Source of the DNA: Solenopsis invicta
Taxonomy: Eukaryota > Arthropoda > Insecta > Hymenoptera > Formicidae
Direction: 5' to 3'
Length of the DNA stretch: 64,000 nucleotides
Assembly (NCBI RefSeq): GCF_016802725.1
Contig: NC_052670.1
Span: forward strand, 18,667,141 to 18,731,140
The stretch's first letter is position 1, and each line of letters opens with the position of its first letter. Below are positions 11,746 through 22,506 of the stretch, piece after piece. The translations under genes were made by a program, and so were the position numbers. The notes beneath the pieces were generated by a model, which saw only the letters and a list, made by a program, of their open reading frames with translations, ran no database searches and was not told where the DNA came from.

Positions 11746-12198
11746 AACGTCTACGAATTACTTATGTATTACAGGAAAAAATAAAAAATAAACCATAAAT
11801 ACGTTTATACATTTTTTTATTTTAAAACATCATTTTGACATTGTAACCAATAATTGTATAATTTAAATACATTCTGCATAACACAATTCTTAACATGTTT
11901 TGCATGACGTATAGTGCTCGCAGTATCCAATTTATTTAAAGGTTCAATGTCTTCGTAATCAGCATCCACGGTTTCAGTAATAACATTGTAACTATACGCC
12001 CCTCCACCGTCCGTGCGCAACCGTTCCGTCCACTGAACGACGAACGCCGAGCATAGCCGGGGACCACGTGCGCGCACGACCGAACTTCGCCGTGCGACCA
12101 CGCGGCAACACGCGCGCCGACCGTGGCGTTCCGTAACGCTCCCACTCCGGCTCAGCCGACCGAGCGCGCGGATTGGCTTGCTCAGCCGCGCGTTCGGA

Positions 12199-12205
12199 TA
12201 TATAA
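12199..12205 (+). promoter_or_regulatory. TATA box of solo LTR 1
   Basis: TATATAA is followed by GCCGGCAGTGG. The identical arrangement in the second solo LTR (45242) shows conservation of the LTR promoter. Confidence 0.6.
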
Positions 12206-12568
12206 GCCGGCAGTGGAAACGCACAAGATCAGATCCGTCCGACTATCCGACCCGTCCACAGACCGAGCATTCTCGATCGCTCCTTAAAGACGAGCATTCT
12301 CGTCGCACTCCGATATCCTCGATGGGCATTCCCGTTGCTATCCTCGGCCGAGTATCCTCGACCAGTCGACTCAACTACCCTCGACGAACATTCTCGTCAT
12401 CATCACCGGCCGAGCATTCTCGACCAATCACGTCCGAGATCCTCGACGAGCATTCTCGTCATTATCACCGGCCGAGCATTCTCGACCAATTACCGTCGTC
12501 CTCGAATACCTTCACTGCCGCACCGACGTATAACTCGAATTTCGTAACCTATTCATCGGCAGGGCATA

Positions 12569-13496
12569 CGAGGTGTGTTCAAAAAGTATCGCGAATTTTG
12601 TGTTTTTTCAAAAATTATTTATTTATTCATGAATATCTATTTTGTCCCCTTCAAAGTAATCCCCATGAGATATTATACACTTGTGCCAACGGTTTTTCCA
12701 ATCTTCGAAGCACTTCAAAAAATCATTTTTTTTTATCTTGTTCAGCTCCTCCTTCGATGCCGTCTTTATCTCGTCAAGCGTAGCGTAACGTCGTCCTTTC
12801 ATGGGCCTCTTCAGTTTAGGGAACAAGAAAAAGTCACAGGGGGCCAGATCTGGGGAATACGGTGGCTGCGGCATCATTAGTGTGTTGTTTTTGGCCAAAA
12901 AGTCGCGCACAAGCAACGATGTGTGAGCAGGGGCGTTTGGTACGAATTTCGCGGCGACCCGTCTCATGCCCAAATCATTGATAAAAATCGAATGGCACGA
13001 GCCAATCGATATGTTTAGGTCCTCAGCAACTTCTCTAACGGTGATTCGACGATTGGCCAATACCATTTTCTCCACTTCATTAATTTTTTCGTCTGTATTT
13101 GAAATGCTCGGGCGTCCGGCACGCTCTTCGTCGTTCACATCTTCTCGGCCTTCTGAGAACATTTTGTACCACCGATAAACGTTGCTTCGGTCCAAGGTAG
13201 CTTCTCCGTATGCCACAGTCAACATTCGGAATGCATCCGCGCACTTAATTTCGTTTTTCACACAAAATTTGATACAGGTTCTTTGATCCATTTTTTGAAT
13301 AGGTAAAAATCGAAGACGATCCAAAACACGTGCAAGCAAAGCAGCTGTCAACAATTAAGTGAACATTCAAAATGGCCGAGCTTGTTGGCATAAGTGAGAG
13401 ACATGAGTACCAACATAACGCCACAAAAAGATCGAAATTCGAATATACGTAACCCGCGAAAATTCAAAATTCGCGATACTTTTTGACCACACCTCG
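12569..13496 (-). mobile_element. Internally deleted mariner (vertumnana-like)
   Basis: Terminal inverted repeats start CGAGGTGTGKTCAAAAAGTA and are nearly perfect over about 30 bp. TA duplications lie at 12567-12568 and 13497-13498. At 928 bp it is about 350 bp shorter than a full mariner, and the missing part falls inside the transposase. It lies in solo LTR 1, interrupting the GAGCATTCTCG array region. Confidence 0.9.
12623..13291 (-). pseudogene. Mariner transposase, internal deletion
   Basis: From ATG 13291 the protein starts MDQRTCIKFC and shows the N-terminal helix-turn-helix region (ADAFRMLTVAYGEA, NVYRWYKMFSEGRED). At about residue 125 it jumps in frame from KFVP to NAPAHTSLLV, then continues through PPYSPDLAPCDFFLF (third catalytic Asp) to the natural C-terminus. 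The segment with the first catalytic Asp and the start of the second motif is gone. The frame stays open across the junction (about 222 codons), but catalysis is impossible. Known function of intact members: cut-and-paste at TA. Confidence 0.9.
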
Positions 13497-13754
13497 TAAG
13501 CAACCTGTCGATCGAGCGCCCCACTTGCACGGGGCGCGCTCGGGCGAATCGCGGCGGCGACCGCGCCAACAACGACCCGCAATTGCGCACGCGCTCACAC
13601 CACTGCGTTAGCCAATCCCGCCACGCCCCGCGCCTCCCCGACCGTACGGGCAAGCAGCCCGCATAACTCACTGTGTAGTATCCGACTACACACTAGTCTA
13701 GCCGAAACCTGTAAATAGATAGTTAAGTTCTTGTATTTAGATGTAAACCGCGTG

Positions 13755-13760
13755 AATAAA
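13755..13760 (+). terminator. Polyadenylation signal of solo LTR 1
   Basis: AATAAA lies 340 bp before the LTR end. A second AATAAA is at 13961-13966. The related LTR has AATAAA at 45887. Confidence 0.4.
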
Positions 13761-14529
13761 CCTTTAAAGTCACTCCGCCGCGCAACTGGTAATCCGACTA
13801 CCAGCGATTGGCTGGACGCCGATGAGCTCTCTTTACTATCTCGTTGCGATCTCTTTATTATATCTTTATGATCTCTTTACTATATCGTTGTGATCTCTTT
13901 ATAATCTCTTTTATTTTTGTTCTCTCACTCATTTTGTTAACGCTTTTTTTTTAGTTCAGCAATAAATCATTCTATATCTTTCTCTACTAAAAACACTGGG
14001 TATAATCATTACGGACACCTGACCAATCGACGAGTCTTATCCGGTCCGATCCCGAAGTTCCCGCAGCGCACCGAACCGACCGAAACCGCGTACCGTTACA
14101 ACATTATTTTTTACATTGACATCGAGTATATTCTTCAGCCATTCTCGTTTTTCATGCCCCTTAACGTATACGATAGCCTCATCATCGTTTTCATCATACA
14201 CAGCTGTTGAAATCAAGTGCTTCGCCTTCGGATACTGAACTATTTCATCTTCCTATCGCAATCCATGATGATAAGCAACCAACCAGGAAACGCAAGATCT
14301 TTCGGATTTTGTCAATGCACTCCATGGCACAAAATTCATAAAAATGTAATGCGTGAAAACGTTTCCTTGTTTTAATAGCGCCACTTTCTTTACAATAAAT
14401 TTTATTCCAACGATAAATCCTTGCAGATCCACAAATATTGGCACAACCATTGGCAAGTAATTTTTCGAGACTGTACCATATCACAAAATATCTCGGTATT
14501 TTATTGAAGATATTTGCTAACGCTGCATT

Positions 14530-15550
14530 TTATATGATTTTGTGCACAACGTTAGACAATGAACAGTATTCAATTATACGATCATGTAAGATGAGGCAAT
14601 AGGCGGTAGTGCTTAGATAGTACATTTTCTTTGCAATCAAAATTAATGCGCATGTCCACAGTAGCACTTTTGATGGACTCGTTTTGTCACGAGCAGTCAA
14701 TGACAGTAAAACGTCCTCTTTGCAAAAATGTGACTACGTTAAGCAGCGTATCGTAGCAATCACGTCCATAATAAGATTTACAAAAACGTAGGTACATGCC
14801 AAACAGGATGCAGTATCTAGATTTACGAAAGTCTAGATTCAAATCATCGTACAAATAAAGATATTTAAAGTTGAGATAAATTTTCACATTGATCAAATTA
14901 CAGTCGTCAAAAATAGTAACATCTTGAAACATGATATTCTTGCGATCAGTCTGTAGCGCAAAGATAACGACTCGAAACTTTTCTAATTGTGTTGCAGTTT
15001 TGACAGTCCACGAATGTTTGGTAGTGCTCTACAACAAGGGGTACTGGTACAAATCCCAGGAACGAAAGCTCATACTTAGATATCGCCCCCTTTCCAAAGT
15101 TCGTAGTATGGACAGTTTATTGATTTCATTTAAGGTAACATGTGGCATTCGCCACTGTACTTTAAACAATTCAATTTCCGGTTCCGTCGTTCTATTCGTT
15201 CCAACAATAGAATTGTTATTATTGCGCGCTTGTATCCAAATTAATTCATGGCGCGCGTTAACAATCACGCGTTTGTAATCCTCGCAAAAACCAAGCATTA
15301 AATTTAGCGGCACGCAAAAATTAAAATAATTCTCCCACAGAGTGGATGACACGTCCCATCCGGCATTCTGCATTATCATTCCTTTGTCAAACATAGTAAG
15401 AGATACATAGTTCTTTATAGTACTAGAAATTCCAACATTTCTGTTGCGATCAATTTCCACACCGTTAATTTCATATCAAATTTCATCACACGTGAACGCT
15501 ACACATATTTCCAAGTTTTATTTCTGATGCGTCATCATCATCATCATTAA
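14530..15550 (-). pseudogene. Double-jelly-roll (capsid-like) ORF of a Maverick/Polinton-like locus, C-terminal part
   Basis: The minus-strand frame enters at 15550 through an Asp run and GVEIDRNRNVG (near 15465), then continues through WENYFNFCVPLNLMLGF, VQWRMPHVTLNEINKLS, RYLSMSFRSWDLYQYPLL, LYDDLNLDFRKSRYCILFG, RFCKSYYGRDC and IDCS to a stop at 14530. I recognise this as the insect double-jelly-roll-like family, which resembles major capsid proteins of Maverick/Polinton-type elements. There are single stops near 15495 and 14690 and at least two frameshifts (near 15030 and 14620). The 5' part lies at 21931-22009, beyond a foldback insertion. Family recognition is from memory of the conserved blocks; the capsid role is inferred. 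Confidence 0.6.
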
Positions 15551-15977
15551 GAGACGCGGTATCGTCTCGCGTTAAATATATCTTTTTTAAATCTTTTTGT
15601 AACCAAGTAAATAAAAGACGCTACCGTGTATTATTTACAGGAAGAAACTCAGTTTTTTACAAATAAATGGTTGTCTTTTTTAAACAAATTAATGTAAATA
15701 AAAAATGAATGGAGGGGGGGGTAAGTGTCGATTTTTCCGAGCACAATGACACAAGAATGATGCCCGTACGTGCATTTGAGTCTGAGATATGAATTATGCA
15801 TGTATTTTTTAGCTCGATTTATGTCATTCAGATACGTCGTCGTCGTCGTCTTCCTCTTCGCAAAATTTCAGAATTGTCCCCTTTGGCGGTAATTTTGAAA
15901 AGCTATACGAATATATATAAAAAATATTCAAAAACTTGGTCTGTTTTTCACTCTCTCCTTTGTTGCTCTAGTTCTTC

Positions 15978-16044
<67 letters not shown>

Positions 16045-16952
16045 CTCTCTCTCTCTTCCATTCTATCAATCTGTACCGTTCTTCTTTGCTTTCTATCGTT
16101 CTTCTATGCTCTTTCTCTCGCTGTCGCATGCTTTCTCTCGTTGTCTATCGTTTTTTCATACTCTCTCTCGCGCTTCTTCGTTCGTTTCTACCATTTTTTC
16201 TCTCATTCTCTACCGATTTCCCTTGTTCTCTACCGCTCTCCTTCGCCCTCTACCGCTCTCCTTCGCCCTCTACCGCTCTCTCTCGCCCTCTACTGCTTTC
16301 CCACGCTTTCTACCGTTCACCCTTGCTTTCTTTCGCTTTCCTCCACTCTCTCTCGTTTTTAACCACTCTTCTTCGCCCTCCCTCGCCCTCCTTCACTCTC
16401 CCACCCACTCTAGCGCTTTCCTACGCTCTCCTACGCTTTTTATCGCTCTTTCTCGCTCTCTACCGCACTCCTTCCACATCTACCGCTCTCTCTCGCGCTC
16501 TACTGCTCTCCCTCGCTTTCTACCGTTCGCCCTTGCTTTTTTTTGCTCTCCCCCGCTCTCTCTCGTTCTCTACCGCTTTCCTTCGCAGTCCCTCACTCTT
16601 CCTCCTTCTCTATCGTTTTCCTACGCTCTCTATCGCTGTTCTTCGCCCTGTATCGCTCTCTCTTTTGCCCTCTACTGCTCTCCTTCGCTTTCTACCGTTC
16701 GTCTTTACTTTTTATCGCTCTCCCCCGCTCTCTCTCGTTCTCTACAGCTCTCCTTTGCCCTCCCTCACCCTTCCTCCCTCCCGCTTTCCTACGTTCTCTA
16801 CCACTCTTCTTCGCTCTTTCTCGTTCTTCATCGCTCTCCGCTCTTCCACGCCCTCATCTCTTGCTCTTTATCACTCTCCCTTGCTTTCTTTTTTGCCGTC
16901 TGCTCTCCTTTGCTCTCTATTGCTCTCCCTCGCTGTCTACCGCACTTTTTTG
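15978..16952 (+). repeat. Polypyrimidine satellite, left arm of the foldback
   Basis: After a (CT)n run, ten-base units of the type CTCTACCGCT/CTCCTTCGCC are repeated with variation. A landmark GCTTTCCTACG recurs near 16413, 16615 and 16783, suggesting units of roughly 170-205 bp. Because the sequence lacks stop words it is open in several frames (up to 315 codons), but those frames are low-complexity Ser/Leu/Arg strings and not genes. Confidence 0.85.
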
Positions 16953-17710
16953 TTCTTTCTTTTTCTTTGTGTCCAGATAATTACTTTTGCGACTGTTTAC
17001 AAAACATATACATTTTCTTTTGTGTCTATATAACCTTACTATGTTTATGATATATTATTACTGTAACAAAATATTTAGCAAAAATTTGTGAAATATCACA
17101 TACCGTTTTGTAATTAATTTATGATTTTTTTAAATAGACCAGTGGAGGTATCTCTACTACATGGTTTGAGCATAAACTTCCAAGCATGTAAGATTATTAG
17201 ATTTCAATAACAAGTAAACCGATCTAGTTTAAGTAATCTGAAACAATAGCTTGGATAAAATGGCATTATAAAAATGTTCTTATTTTTTCTTTTTGTACCG
17301 TACGTGTAGTTTTTATTTATACAGATAGAAAAACTCACTTAAGAAAATATTACAAATGCAAAAAAAACTCCTAAGTATATTTTTTTGTAATATTATTAAT
17401 GTAACAAAATTCTTAGCAAAAATTCGTGAAATCCAGTTAAAAAAACCTTAAAAATCTAAAAAAAAGCGTTAAGTATATTTTTTTGCAATATATTATTAAG
17501 GTAACAAAATTCTTTGCAAAAATTCGTGGATCTGCCTAAAAAAAAACATTAAAAATGTAAAAAATGCATCAAGTATATTTTTTAAATAAAAAACCAAACT
17601 TAACCAAATCAAAATTGCAATGAATGAAATCAAATATATTACCATCAAAACAAAGTAAAATCAAAAATTTTGAAAGTATATTTATTACCGATGGAATGGG
17701 AATCTTTTGA

Positions 17711-17797
17711 CAACGTTGCGATTGACCACCAGCCACTTACAGTGATAAAACTCTAAGCACCGGTCGCTCTAAATGACTGTGATCAATCGCAACGTGG
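17711..17797. repeat. MITE-like core in the left foldback arm
   Basis: Inverted ends CAACGTTGCGATTGACC and GATCAATCGCAACGTGG surround AAAACTCTAAGCACCGGTCG. The same word pattern recurs at 35700-35745 and 62930-62960. Confidence 0.6.
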
Positions 17798-17957
17798 TTT
17801 AACGGGACACTCCCGTACCAATGAGCAGCAAATTACGTGACAGATAAAATCAAAGATGGGCAAAATCTCTAGCAGCAGCATACGTAACGCGCCCGTTTTT
17901 TTTATATAACTAATACCGTTGTAGTTAACTTTTATAACGATTTAGTAATAACGTTAT

Positions 17958-19112
17958 AATTTTTTATAACAATAATAATTATTTAGAACTTGACAAGTAC
18001 TGTTTTATTATTTTTTGTAATGCTCTAGTAAATCAAGAGATTTTTAAATTACATTATTTGACGATTAATAATAAATGTAATGATAAATATTGTAAAAATT
18101 TAAACTAAACTATTCTGTACATTCAACAAGCTTATCTTAATGTTAAACTTCCCTAATAATTTTTCTAATAATTGTTTAGTTCAATTAATTTAATAAAGTG
18201 TCTAGTGTTCATTCTGAAGACTTGTTGTAAGTTACTCGCGAGCCTACTCCATCCAAACATCGTTCGGGGAATTTAACCGGCGTTCGTCAACGCGCGGCAA
18301 TTCTCCAACAAATTTAAACTAAATTATTCTGTACATTCAACAAACTTATCTTTATGTTAAACTAACTTAATAATTTTTCTAATAATTTTTTAGCATACTG
18401 CATTTTATAACGCCATTTTACCAGAATTTGGATTTATTTTAAATATTAATGTTATTATTAAAACTATGTTCCAATCAATGCCAGTACTGAAGATTGATTT
18501 AATCATTATTTAACAAGTCTTGTAAATAATAATTAAAGTGTAGGTTATATTTTAAATTAATATGTATATATGTATGTGCACATGCGTGTGATGTAAGTCA
18601 ACATATACGCACACATACACACACAGCTCATTTCAGTATTGTTACTCCTTAAATAACAAAGAAAATAGAACAGCCATCATTTTACGACTAAATTGAAAAG
18701 ATATTCATTCCTAAATTTTATTATGGTAACAATAGAAGATATTATTTGACATAACATTTCTATTTTTTAAGTGGATTATATTCCTTTATACAAAATACAA
18801 AATTTCGTATTGAATATAAAGTTTCGATAATATAGATTTTATTGAATAAAGCATAAAGAAGAAATGTGTGAATAATTTGCTTACTATAAAATTTCTTCTT
18901 TCATAAAATAAATTATTACAAGTATAAACATAATATTTCAAAAAGATTTTGTTAAATAAATTTTAGGCTTACAATGAATCTTAATTTAAATAAATATTTA
19001 ATAAGTTTGCTAGTGCATTTAACTAAACTTTATGACATTTTCTGCATTAATAATCTTAATAAAGATTATCGTTATTTTACAATTACTATTATTGTAGTGA
19101 AAAATTATTACC
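17958..19112. other. AT-rich spacer of the foldback, with an internal direct repeat
   Basis: A block of about 85 bp beginning AAATTTAAACTAAAYTATTC occurs at 18097-18180 and again at about 18309-18395 (offset 212 bp). A (CA)n-like patch lies at 18570-18630. No gene is seen. Confidence 0.7.
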
Positions 19113-19278
19113 CGTCGTGAAACGTTATTACTAAATCGTTATAAAAGATAACTTTAACGGTATTAGTTATATTAAAAATACGGGCACGTTAAGTATGCTG
19201 CTGCTAGAGATTTTGCCCATCTTTGATTTTATCTGTCACATAATTTGCTGCTCATTGGTACGGGAGTGTCCCGTTAGA

Positions 19279-19375
19279 CCACGTTGCGATTGATCACAGT
19301 CATTTAGAGCGACCGGTGCCTAGAGTTTTTCCACTGTTTAACACTGTAAATGGCTGGTGGTCAATCGCAACGTGG
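19279..19375. repeat. MITE-like core in the right foldback arm
   Basis: This is an inverted counterpart of 17711-17797, better preserved: CCACGTTGCGATTGAYCAC is at both ends. It is 97 bp against 87 bp in the left arm. Confidence 0.6.
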
Positions 19376-19738
19376 TCTAAAAATTCCCACCCTATCGGTA
19401 ATAAATATACTTTCAATATTATTAACTTCACTTCTTTTTGATGGTATTATATTTGATTTCATTCATTGCAGTTTTGGTTTGGTTGAGTTTGGTTTTTTAT
19501 TAAAAAAAATATACTTGGCGCTTTTTTTACATTTTTAATGTCTTTTTTAGGCGGTTTTCACAAATTTTTGAAAAGAATTTTGTTACCTCAATAATATATT
19601 GCAAGAAAATATACTTAACGCTTCTTTTTACATTTTTAATGTTTTTTTAGGTTTATATAGACACAAAAAAATGTATATGTTTTGTAAACAGCCGCAAAAG
19701 TAATTAACTGGACATAAAAAAAAAGAAAAAACAAAAGA

Positions 19739-21057
19739 GTGCGGTAGAGAGCGAGGGAGAGCAGTAGAGAGCGAAGAAAAGCAGATGGCAAAAAAGAAAG
19801 CAGGGAAGAGTGATAAAGAGCAAGGAATGAGGGTGTGGAAGAGCGGAGAGCGATAAAGAACGAGAAAGAGCAAAAAAGAGCGGTAGAGAGCGTAGGAAAG
19901 CGATAGAGAGGGAGGGAGAATGAAGGAGAGCGAGCGTAGGCGAAGAAGAACGGTAAAGAACAAGAGAAAGCCAATGAAAGCAAAAAAAAGCAAGGGCAAA
20001 CGGTAGAAAGCGAGGGAGAGCAGTAAAAAGCAAGAAAGAGTGGTAGAAGGCGAAGGAGAGCGGTAGAGACGAGGAAGAGCGGTAGAGAGCGTAGAAAAGC
20101 GATAGAGAGGGAGGAAGAGTGAAGGAGAGCGGGGGAGGGCAAAGGAGAGCGGTAAAGAAGAACAGAGAGCGAGGGAGAGCAAAAAAAAGCAAGGACGAAC
20201 GGTAGAAAGCGAGGGAGAGCAGTAAAGCGCAAGAGAGAGCGATAGAGGACAAAAGAGAGCGGTAAAGAGCAAGAAAGAAAAATAAAAAGCGTAGGAGATC
20301 GTAGGAAAGCAATAGAGAGGGAGGGAGTGTGAGGGAGAGCGAAGGAGAGCGGCAGAGAACGAGAGAGAGCTGGGGAGAGCGAAAGAAAGCCAGGGCGAAT
20401 AGTAAAAAGCAAGGCAGAGCAGTAGAGAACAAGAGAGAGCGATAGAGGACAAAGGAGAGCGGTAGAGAGCAAGGAAGAGAGGTAAAAAGCGTAGGAAAGC
20501 GTAAGAAAACGATAGAGAATGATGGAGAGTGAAAGAGAGCGAGGGAGGGCGAAGGAGAGTGGTAGAAAACTAGAGAGAGCGGGAGAAAGCGAAAGAAAGC
20601 AAGGGCGAACAGTAGAAAGCGAGGGAGAGCAGTAAAGGGCGAGAGAGAGCAGTAGAATACGAAGGAGAGCGGTAGAGAGCGAGAAAGAGCGGTGAAAAGC
20701 GTAGGAGATCGTAGGAAAGCGATAGAGAGGGAGGGAGAATGAAGGAGAGCGGGAGAGGGCAAAGGAGAGCGGCAGAGAACGAGAGAGAGCTGGGGAGAGC
20801 GAAAGAAAGCAAGGACGAACGGTAGTAAGCGAGGGAGAGCAGTAGAGGCCGAGAAAGAGCGGAAGATAGCGAAGGAGAGCGGTAGAGAGCGAGGAAGAGC
20901 GGTAAAAAGCGTAGGAGAGCGTAGGAAAGCGATAGAGAGGGAGGGAGAGTGAAGGAGAGCGAGGGAGATCGAAGGAGAATGGTAGAAAACGAGAGCGAGC
21001 GAGGGAAAGCAAAAAAATGCAAGGGCAAACGTTAGAAAGTGAGGGAGAGTAGTAGAA

Positions 21058-21095
<38 letters not shown>

Positions 21096-21549
21096 AGAGA
21101 GCGGTAGAGGTCGAAGGACAGCGGTAGAGAGCGTAAGAAAGCGTTAGAAAGGGAGGTAGAGTGAGGGAAGGCGAAGGAGAGCGCTAGAGAACAAGAGAGG
21201 GCCGTTGAGAGCGATAGATAGCGAGGGATAGCAGTAGAGGGCGAGAGAGAGCGGTAGAGGGCGAAGGAGAGCGGTAGAGAATAAGAGAATGAATGGTAAA
21301 AACGAACGAAGGTGAGCGAGAAAAAGCAAGAATAAACGGTAGACAGCGAGAGAAAGCATGGGAGAGCGAGAGAAAGAGCGTAGAAGAACGGTAGAGAGCA
21401 AAAAAGAATGATACAAATCGAGAGAATAGAAGAGCGAGAAGGGGGTGAAGAGGGAGGGGGGAGAGAGAGAGAGAGAGAGAAAGAGAATGAGAGAAAGAGA
21501 CGAAAAACTAGAGCAAGGAAAGGAGAGAGTGAGAAATAGAAAGAGAGAC
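19739..21549 (-). repeat. Polypyrimidine/polypurine satellite, right arm of the foldback
   Basis: It consists of the same ten-base units as the left arm (GAGAGCGGTA, GAAGGAGAGC and similar). The landmark GTAGGAAAGCGATAGAGAGG or a close variant recurs at about 19892, 20091, 20301, 20501, 20711, 20921 and 21133, which gives a higher-order unit of 200-210 bp in seven copies. This array is about 1.8 kb, against 1.0 kb in the left arm, so the two have expanded or contracted separately. Long open frames (up to 458 codons) are compositional artefacts. Confidence 0.85.
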
Positions 21550-21930
21550 CAAATTTTTGAATATTTTTTATATATATTCATATAGCTTTTCAAAATTATC
21601 GCCAAAGGGAACAATTCTGAAATTTTGCGAAGAGGAAGACGACGACGACGTATCTGAATGACATAAATCGGGCTAAAAAATACATGCATAATTCATATCT
21701 CAGAATCAAATGCACGTACGGGCATCATTCTTGTGTCATTTTGCTCGGAAAAATCGACACTTACCCCCCCTTACATTCATTTTTTAATAACATTAATTTG
21801 TTTAAAAAAGACAACCATTTATTTGTAAAAATCTGAGTTCCTTCCTGTAAATAATACACGGTAGCGTTTTTTATTTACTTGGTTAAAAAAAAAAGATATA
21901 TTTAATGCGAGACGCTACCGCGTCTCTTAA

Positions 21931-22009
21931 TTTTACTATCCTGTGATCTCATCACATCTGTCAGCGCTTGCAAGATTTGTATAATCTCATCATGAAATAT
22001 GTGATTTTC
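21931..22009 (-). pseudogene. Double-jelly-roll ORF, 5' fragment beyond the foldback
   Basis: A 26-codon open stretch from a TGA at 22012-22010 down to the TTAA target site is in the frame that continues at 15546 into the Asp run of the main fragment. It reads HDEIIQILQALTDVMRS near the middle. Its only support is frame continuity across one TTAA copy and its position. Confidence 0.4.
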
Positions 22010-22120
22010 TCATTTAATGTCGATATGGTGTGTTGGGGATTACAAAATAAAAAAATTCTGAAAACGTCATCCTCATCAGTTGCTCATTGTTAGCGGCCAA
22101 CTCTTGAAAAATACGAGAGA

Positions 22121-22335
22121 AATGGCGAACTACTATGTTCCAATCCAAACCAAAGCATGCAAGAAATCGTAAGTATCTATACATTTTTATACATTCCTTA
22201 AATTATATTTTTCATATTTTTGTTTCTACATATCCATATTTTTTATTTACAGAACATTGCTACACACTTTAATGAACTACTACGTTCCGATCCAGACCAA
22301 AGCATGTGAGAAATCGTAAGTATCTATAATTATTT
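22121..22335 (+). repeat. Two tandem ~147-bp units, each with a splice-donor-like end
   Basis: A block AACTACTAYGTTCCRATCCA followed by RACCAAAGCATG and AATCGTAAGTATCTATA occurs at 22128 and again at 22275. Each copy ends in a GTAAGT donor-like word, and the second is preceded by TTTATTTACAG. They may be duplicated exon/intron pieces or a chance repeat. A weaker third unit may lie near 22400-22500. Confidence 0.5.
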
Positions 22336-22506
22336 TATATATAGTACATTTTATAACATTTTTCATATTTTGTTTCTTATAAAATCCCTATTTTATTACT
22401 TATAGGACATTATCACGATACATTAATATTTTTAAATATTTTTTGTTTTATCTTATTAATCTGTATTCTTATTTACAAAACGCCACCACGATACACATCG
22501 CACATT

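Larger units (their letters stand above)
11987..14100 (+). mobile_element. Solo LTR 1 (family shared with 44242-46205), carrying a mariner
   Basis: It begins TGTAAC and ends GTTACA, and the 4-bp target duplication ACAT lies at 11983-11986 and 14101-14104. Without the nested mariner (12569-13496) the LTR is about 1184 bp, close to the second copy. Content in order: GC-rich upstream part, TATA box at 12199, an array of GAGCATTCTCG words (12260-12500), and two AATAAA signals (13755, 13961). The internal region and second LTR are absent, as expected after LTR-LTR recombination. No autonomous partner is in the window, so the superfamily is unknown. Confidence 0.7.
11817..14456 (-). pseudogene. Maverick-like companion ORF, split by a solo LTR
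   Basis: The minus-strand reading starts at ATG 14456 (preceded by the double-jelly-roll ORF end at 14530) with VPIFVDLQGF, then a LVAYHHGL segment, a TAG stop near 14268 and KREWLKNILDVN near 14130. At 14101 it meets a solo LTR. It resumes in the same frame at 11986 with ETVDADYEDIEPLNKL and ends at a stop at 11817. The two parts together span about 174 codons. The family accompanies double-jelly-roll ORFs in insect genomes; an RNase H-like exonuclease fold is possible (early VDLQGF) but unproven. The internal stop and the insertion make this copy dead. Confidence 0.5.
15551..21926. mobile_element. 6.4-kb foldback element with satellite-bearing arms
   Basis: The outer ends are inverted copies starting GAGACGCGGTA, flanked by TTAA at 15547-15550 and 21927-21930. 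The left arm runs to about 17957 and the right arm from about 19113, with an AT-rich spacer of about 1.15 kb. Each terminus holds a short palindrome (GAGACGC-GGTA-GCGTCTC). From the end inwards each arm carries a CGTCGTCGTCGTCTTCCTC block, a polypyrimidine satellite, an AT-rich zone and a small MITE-like core (17711-17797, 19279-19375). No transposase is present, so mobility would need an enzyme in trans. It interrupts the double-jelly-roll ORF. Confidence 0.85.

Noticed and set aside
16086..17050. Three overlapping plus-strand frames of 145-315 codons
   Set aside because: They are read from polypyrimidine satellite that lacks stop codons by composition. The translations are Ser/Leu/Arg/Phe strings, open in several frames at once, with no domain pattern.
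19628..21028. Minus-strand frames up to 458 codons
   Set aside because: Same cause, in the right foldback arm; mirror of the left-arm artefact.
15978..21549. Regular repeats with spacing, considered as a CRISPR array
   Set aside because: The units are degenerate 10-bp satellite words in a eukaryotic foldback arm. There are no constant repeats with unique spacers and no cas genes.
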